A DNA stretch of 55,304 nt, taken from contig JBBINY010000012.1 of the NCBI GenBank assembly GCA_037443645.1, positions 1 to 55,304 of the forward strand, given 5' to 3'. Numbering within the stretch: the stretch's first letter is position 1; each line of letters opens with the position of its first letter. The notes below the pieces were generated by a model, which saw only the letters and a program-made list of their open reading frames with translations, was not told the DNA's origin and did no database searches. Source of the stretch: UBA2336 sp037443645 (GTDB lineage Bacteria; Bacteroidota; Bacteroidia; Cytophagales; Cyclobacteriaceae). Below, in pieces: positions 53,201 to 55,304 of this stretch. The position numbers and the translations under genes were made by a program.

Positions 53201-55304
53201 CATTGTTTTCAAGCAACGTGTTTGTGTTCGGTGCAGTGATTGTCCAGCCGTCAGTAGGATGAGTAAAGGATAGCGGATGAGGATTAGGCCCGGAAAGCCC
53301 CGTACCATTCGGGTACGTAAATGTTTGATAGTACAAGGCGTTTCCAATGCTCCAGGTGCCTGTACCACCATTGTTGGCGGGCGTTGCAGCAAGGTTAGCG
53401 GTAGGATCGCAAGTGGCGAAATCCGGCCCTGCAGCGGCAGCCGAGGGAAGTCGGTCGAACGTAATTACCAACGGATCGTTAACCGCTGCACAGGCCCCCA
53501 CCGGGTCATTCGTAATAAGCCTGAGGGTTACAGAGCCCGCAGTAAAGTCACCGGCCGAAGGTTGATAGGTATCCGTAGCGGGGCTTGTGTTATCGAAGAC
53601 ACCAACGGCCGCACCGCTCGAAGAGAATATTCCAGTTCCTGTTACCACCTCCCAGCGGGCTTGCGAAGCACCTCCGCCAAACGTGCCGGAAAGCGGAACA
53701 AAGAACGGTGCGGTAGGCGGGTTGTTTAAACAATGCGTGAAGTCAGCGGGAGCCGCAACGGTTGGCGGATCGCGGAAGATGATGTCCACAAAATCATCAG
53801 AGGCCGCACAGGTACCACTGGTCAGCCTCCAGCGATAAGTATAAGTACCCGGTACAGTAACCGTAACTACGGCATTCCGGGTATTGGCATTGGGCACAAA
53901 CGATGAAATCCCTGGGCCCGCTGTTTGCGACCACGTTCCGGTTGCAAACGTAGGGTCGTTGCCATTTAATGTCGCAGACAGACCGCACACATCCTGGTCG
54001 GCTCCGGCATTGGAAGCCGGAGGTGTTGTACCAAAATCGATAACAACATCATCAAATGAGGTACAGGTGCCATTAATCACCGTCCAGCGGAAGGTGTGAA
54101 TGCCGTTGGCAAAAACACGAACGACCGCATTAGGGGTATTTGCATTGGGTGTGAATGTGGGTGCTGCACCAGGCCCGCTCACGCGTGTCCATGTTCCGGT
54201 TCCCGGTGCAGGATTGCTGCCGGCAAGGGTTGCGTCCAATGGGGGTGCAATACAAAGAAACTGATCCGGGCCGGCATTTGCAGTTGCAGGGTTCACGAAA
54301 ACATTTATTGTGGTGGTGGTGCTGTTCTGCGATACACATGGTCCATTTGCAACGACTGCCCGGTAAACATAATTACCCGCAGGCAGAATTCCCGGATCGA
54401 ACGTGGTAACCGAACCAACACCCGCATCAACAAAGCCACCGCTATTAATATTGACTTCCCATCTGACCACACTTCCGCGTTGACCAGAAAGATTAATATC
54501 ACTTGCATCGGTGCCTTCACAATAATTGCCCCCCCCGGAGGCAGTGCCGCCAACTGAAGGGCCATAAATAGTGACCGTTCGTGTTGATGCCGTGGTAGGA
54601 CACCTGCCTCCAGTGGTGGCATTTGTTGTAAATTGAGTAATTGCATTCAACGTACGGGTAGTAGTAGTAAATGAACCCCCGATGGTAAAATCAGCCGTAA
54701 TGTTTTGTGTTGTACCGGGTGGGTCTACAGTGGCACCCGCCCCCCCACTGAAGGTCCATGAATATTCAGTTGCCCCGCCAAAAGCAACTGCCGGTGGTGG
54801 ATCTGGGAGTGAATAAGGTACATTAAGGGACCCATCGCAGACATCAGAAGTTAGCGGTGAAATAATTCCAGGCGGACTCAATGCCGAACGCCTCGTAATT
54901 GTAACGGGTATAGGGTCACTTAAACAATTATTTGGAGGAGCGGCACCCGTTCTATGACGTACAAATACTGAGTAAACACCCGCAGTGGCCATTGCTGCCA
55001 AACCACCAGTCCTGTTTTCAGGTCGTAGGAACCGGCAGTTTGTACCATACGTTGATCCAATGGCATTAACATCAGCATTAGCGTCTGCCAACGTATTATA
55101 CCATTTAATCTCTGTACTACCTGTAACACTTGCAGCGGTTACCTCAAAACATGTTGTGCATGCGGCTGGGCATCCCCCAGGCGCACTGGAAAGATCCTGA
55201 GAATTACAAAATTCCTTATTTGCTGCAACGGGTGATGCCGGTTTATCAATGACTTCAATATAGTTTTCAATAGATACCCGGTTTGCATCTGGACTTATAG
55301 GATT
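43899..55304 (-). CDS. giant SprB-like adhesin, partial (N-terminus beyond window)
   Basis: The frame is open to the right edge (3802 codons including the stop), so the true start lies outside. From N to C: Ig/PKD-like modules (residues about 1-1600, one interrupted by a beta-sandwich-like insert at about 650-825), 16 SprB repeats of about 88 residues (about 1615-3020), Ig-like and PKD modules (about 3020-3680), and a gliding-motility C-terminal domain (last 95-100 residues, KVPNAFTPDPTGPNGG and YDRWGTMIFES). The latter is a type IX secretion signal of the type B kind. It is a cell-surface filament for gliding or attachment. The next gene is PorP/SprF. Confidence 0.93.
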   Translation of the reverse strand, partial: NPISPDANRVSIENYIEVIDKPASPVAANKEFCNSQDLSSAPGGCPAACTTCFEVTAASVTGSTEIKWYNTLADANADVNAIGSTYGTNCRFLRPENRTGGLAAMATAGVYSVFVRHRTGAAPPNNCLSDPIPVTITRRSALSPPGIISPLTSDVCDGSLNVPYSLPDPPPAVAFGGATEYSWTFSGGAGATVDPPGTTQNITADFTIGGSFTTTTRTLNAITQFTTNATTGGRCPTTASTRTVTIYGPSVGGTASGGGNYCEGTDASDINLSGQRGSVVRWEVNINSGGFVDAGVGSVTTFDPGILPAGNYVYRAVVANGPCVSQNSTTTTINVFVNPATANAGPDQFLCIAPPLDATLAGSNPAPGTGTWTRVSGPGAAPTFTPNANTPNAVVRVFANGIHTFRWTVINGTCTSFDDVVIDFGTTPPASNAGADQDVCGLSATLNGNDPTFATGTWSQTAGPGISSFVPNANTRNAVVTVTVPGTYTYRWRLTSGTCAASDDFVDIIFRDPPTVAAPADFTHCLNNPPTAPFFVPLSGTFGGGASQARWEVVTGTGIFSSSGAAVGVFDNTSPATDTYQPSAGDFTAGSVTLRLITNDPVGACAAVNDPLVITFDRLPSAAAAGPDFATCDPTANLAATPANNGGTGTWSIGNALYYQTFTYPNGTGLSGPNPHPLSFTHPTDGWTITAPNTNTLLENNAATGDYMRVESGVMQAHDVNAELIWRSPSINITALPNVTISIQLAEFGPMTGTDYIRAYYRINGGAEVLIGQIVGNGVDGAFNTFNVSGLSGITLEVVVRVLNVNANQIHRFDNIFVSSAGASLPLIANINSPTSAVSNIPVGNTTFTWTVTSALGVCSSSNDQVVITRHASPVNNNQTPALCENTPGAGVATVSLAFLTSLNDAITGIPGSVGRTVQFFTDAARTVPYPASANLSNGEIVYTRVTQTNFVPNCTTNGIVTFTVRTRPAAINQNPEFCEDLPVGSNTRTGINLTTFDNAVKNSVAANTVAWFTDVATTIPVPVPTNVTANNGTSFFARITDVFGCTNVAEVEITVNSRPGPNPIIGATNVCVDPTAINLYQVTTINAGSTYAWTIPDPPFDRFAGGGVNDFFVLLAFPVVVSPGQDMSFIETNAKGCVGLPNVKNITVESSPPPIVINGPTAVCENQTGVVYDVPNLANTTYAWTVPVGSSIIAGQGTNQITINFGIVGGLIEVTPTTTTGCAGNPTNLGVAINPRPSLNPLSNTVCSDTQAGITLAGPGAVTFNITNVSVPPGLSPASRPLINGALSGEIFGDIWTNTTGGNLTVQYTVVPVSLANCTGTAQIVNLTIRPEPVLAPNLNDIICSGTESVSIVLSVAAGSSTADQFEITSINTNGLTAVAGNPTTGIFTASVLLDDRWENTTGAPVVVEYFVRPINSVTGCIGDPPIPVMVTVNPEPVVSSPTSETICSGTSPTITLTSTIPGSTFTWIVKSITGLITGTANGSGANITNILVNNGVVPGTVTYEVKAQTPVALGQCESDPVDVTITVDPAPTGNNINQTVCSDVPGGSTFFIDLTTLQPAINSGGGITFSWFQDLALTIPIAVPTAYTLTNGVPVFARVDNGQCIKVAQVLFVINPRPSVTSAITSNFNGFNVSCNGASDGQITATPSNGVAPYQFSIDGGSTFFGSPIFNGLSAAGSPYIVRVRDANNCINNSAPLTLTNPPAVSGVAAITSNFNGRHVSCNTATDGQVTVTPAGGTGTYTFRLLEIPSNTTGDASGIYTGLGAGTYTFIVRDNNNCQFTTNTVTIVEPTPVTAAASLTAPVTCNGNNDGEITVIGGGGTLIGPNYQFTLNQPPGTVNATGIFTGLAAGTYTVTVRDDNNCTRVSNSVIVTQPSVLTVFSSVTSNYNGAKISCAGANDAQVTAFPNGGNGGYTFSLVQNPGNLTGNMDGSYEGLGPGNYSITVMDIAGCSITSALVNVAEPLPVGSSALVTGQISCNGGSNGQITVSGTGGTGAYTFTQINPPGPSNGSGIFSGLANGTYDFQVRDLNNCASMVQITLNQPAPVTALVAVTSNYNGSQVSCNGASDGVITVTGSGGTGVIQYVFDQFVFTNTTGQFSGVFTGVPAGGPYTFTVRDANNCTFVTAPVNVTQPTPVTGSGVVTSNYNGQHITCVGATNGQITVTPAGGTGAHTFKLDQAPTNTSGDASGIYTGVGAGVYTVTIRDANSCFVVTAPITVAPPPALTASMAVTSNYNGRQISCNGASDGILTVTAGGGVPAYSYLLIEIPGNVTGAATGIFTGVPAGTYTVLVTDLNSCTRVTSPVTVSEPAVLNANSTVTSNYNGQQISCTGASDGTIRVTQTGGTPGYTYSFVEIPGNVTGAATGIFTGIPAGTYTFIVRDVNLCQFTTAPITITPPPAVTANAAVTSNYNGSQVSCNGASDGVISVTGGGGTGILQYTFNQIPANTTGQLSGIFIGVPAGVGYTFTVRDINNCQTTSAPITVTQPTPVTGSAVVTSNYNGQQIRCVGSTDGIITVTPAGGTGTYSFKLDQAPTNTSGDLSGIYTGLGAGAYTVTIRDQNSCFVVTAPITITPPPALNASMSVTSNYNGSQISCNGASDAVLTVNAIGGVPAYSYLLVEIPGNVTGAASGVFTGIPPGTYTVLVTDQNGCQRTTAPVSVTQPAVLVPSSSITSNYNGQHVSCNGASDGIIRVTQTGGTAAYSYQFIEIPGNVSGAASGIFTGIPAGTYTFRVTDVNNCMAVTVPITVNQPPAITASASITSNYNGQNVSCNGAGDGIVTVTSAGGTGSPIYVFDQFAVANQTGRFSGVFTSVQAGPNYTFTVTDVNGCSVVTAPITVTQPVALTGVGAATSNFNGFNISCFNQTNGQLTITFGGGTAPLNFTLLENPGNTSGQLTGVFDNLRAGTYRVRIQDVNGCLLTTAPVTITQPADLSIAIAITSNYNGFAVSCFGASDGQISVTASAGGAGGYTFELFKGGAPTGNVTGQLSGIFTGLNSGLYDINITDVNTCVKKSLPVVIVDPLPLFEGILGFNQNICLGQNAPVPFIELAPAFGSIGNYVYQWQESTDGIVFSNILGATSATFTAPPTLVVKTYYKRIITSGCQTLESNVVSVTVNSIPTATLAPSHTPVCEGEFFILNFNFANGTAPYFFDYNDGTTFVNDRIGADVTPVPILNYMNTTTYTLTRVRDFNGCLATVLPPPVTVPVSKINPNFVILSPPAQCSGSDFTFQWTVDPDIDYTWIWSDGNQDVIPANSRPNGVNTIIHNFVSFNTSTNTNFPVILSAVNNIAGCGPKQSNQAVTIFPNILINMFPNKNEMCSGDQVSIVNPTLGGNSHSWQVIRQSDNAVVDSRGPFVTASNQTFTITNTTALNPNVYNIVYSVSNGSCNAQQTIPVTVYREIIAGFNEGVVPPFVGGNATVTYTNTSSPIDVANFSYDWEFGLAATPLTASGVGPFTVDYSSPGLKTVRLTTINTVALGNGVSCSSIAEKNISILLPPLVAGFTYTPQNACFPTQIRILTNTATGNQFQWIVVDQAGRTVGTSTVPLPIFDIVNPGTYTIFLTTTNTITGQTAFADNSGTGPNAMPGAVPINVYNLPLASFQARPTTLFVPNTELVTFNFSTPSAPPADSVNFWWNFGDTNNILKQNFGDRDPTYFYPVEGLYTVTMVMREVRGNVVCVDTVTQLITAREGGQVKVPNAFTPDPTGPNGGIPGSGAAVNDVFLPLVKGINLNQPGTFLMQIYDRWGTMIFESRNEPGAPVPIRGWDGYDRNQRLLPAGVYVFKLVLRLSDGQQVTQVGDVTLIR
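46250..50460 (-). repeat. array of 16 SprB repeats (about 267 bases each)
   Basis: Units share ITSNYNGxxISCNGASDGxI, GGTxxYxF, TGxxSGIFTGxxAGTYTxxVxD and the closing TAPITVTxP. The SNYNG codons recur near 50410, 50150, 49637, 49130, 48860, 48598, 48330, 48070, 47806, 47538, 47271, 47001, 46735 and 46476; two units (3 and 5) have lost that segment. Confidence 0.85.
47040..49160 (-). repeat. duplicated four-repeat block within the SprB array
   Basis: Units 6-9 (about 48100-49160) match units 10-13 (about 47040-48098) one-to-one better than they match each other, for example LDQAPTNTSGD in units 7 and 11, and PAYSYLLxEIPGNVTGAA in units 8 and 12. Super-period is about 1060 bases. Unit 14 matches units 6 and 10, suggesting a further partial copy. 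Confidence 0.75.
52830..53345 (-). other. inserted beta-sandwich-like domain inside a PKD-like module
   Basis: Residues about 650-825 of the partial protein (YYQTFTYPNGTGLSG...RFDNIFVSSAG) look like a carbohydrate- or jelly-roll-type sandwich. They interrupt a module whose first half is GGTGTWSIGNA and whose second half is SPTSAVSNIPVGNTTFTWTVTS. Confidence 0.55.

Overview
The window looks like chromosome from a member of Bacteroidota, most likely a gliding Cytophagales-type bacterium. Evidence: a huge SprB-repeat adhesin with a gliding-motility C-terminal domain next to a PorP/SprF gene, a TonB receptor paired with a DUF4249 lipoprotein, a TamL-type lipoprotein, ribosomal protein THX, several TAnnTTTG promoter boxes, and almost no Shine-Dalgarno sequences.

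Layout. (1) Positions 1-5250 are an AT-richer, eroded accessory island. It holds an antitoxin-like gene with a truncated PIN toxin, a 56-residue peptide gene that looks like a modified-peptide precursor, a secreted carboxypeptidase-regulatory-domain protein, a gene stump cut by an IS3 element, that IS3 element with a clear A6G frameshift site, a 5'-truncated RHS fragment, an erythromycin-esterase-like secreted protein, and a decayed right end of a second, related IS3 element. (2) Positions 5292-13162, all on the minus strand, encode Kdo synthesis (kdsC, kdsA), a sulfate-type permease, PAPS synthesis (cysC, cysD, cysN), PAP phosphatase (cysQ) and a UDP-xylose synthase. No sulfite-forming reductase is present, so this set fits making a sulfated surface glycan better than cysteine. 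(3) Positions 13290-13616 carry three minus-strand tRNA genes (Ser, Arg, Pro). (4) Positions 13802-22232 are mostly plus-strand housekeeping genes: DOPA-dioxygenase-like protein, BatB/BatC-like pair, thiolase, secreted MORN protein, purC, STAS protein, RNase Z and a queuosine-precursor transporter. (5) Positions 22229-31028 hold an rRNA methyltransferase, tamL, a fused 2-oxoacid dehydrogenase E1, and a TonB receptor with its DUF4249 partner. (6) Positions 31183-43890 contain two secreted peptidases/amidohydrolases, Hsp20, a DUF1684 lipoprotein, THX, SRP RNA, transaldolase, an FtsE-like ATPase, a sigma/anti-sigma pair, a CCA-adding-type enzyme and PorP/SprF. (7) Positions 43899-55304 are one open reading frame of at least 3801 residues that runs off the window edge.

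The most unusual material is the island (peptide gene, two IS3 ends bracketing an RHS/esterase segment) and the adhesin, which has 16 SprB repeats, a four-repeat block that was duplicated as a unit, and a beta-sandwich-like domain inserted inside a PKD-like module. No clearly new multi-gene system can be proven from sequence reading alone. The best candidates are the eroded peptide cluster at 594-2200 and the sulfation/Kdo/UDP-xylose gene set.
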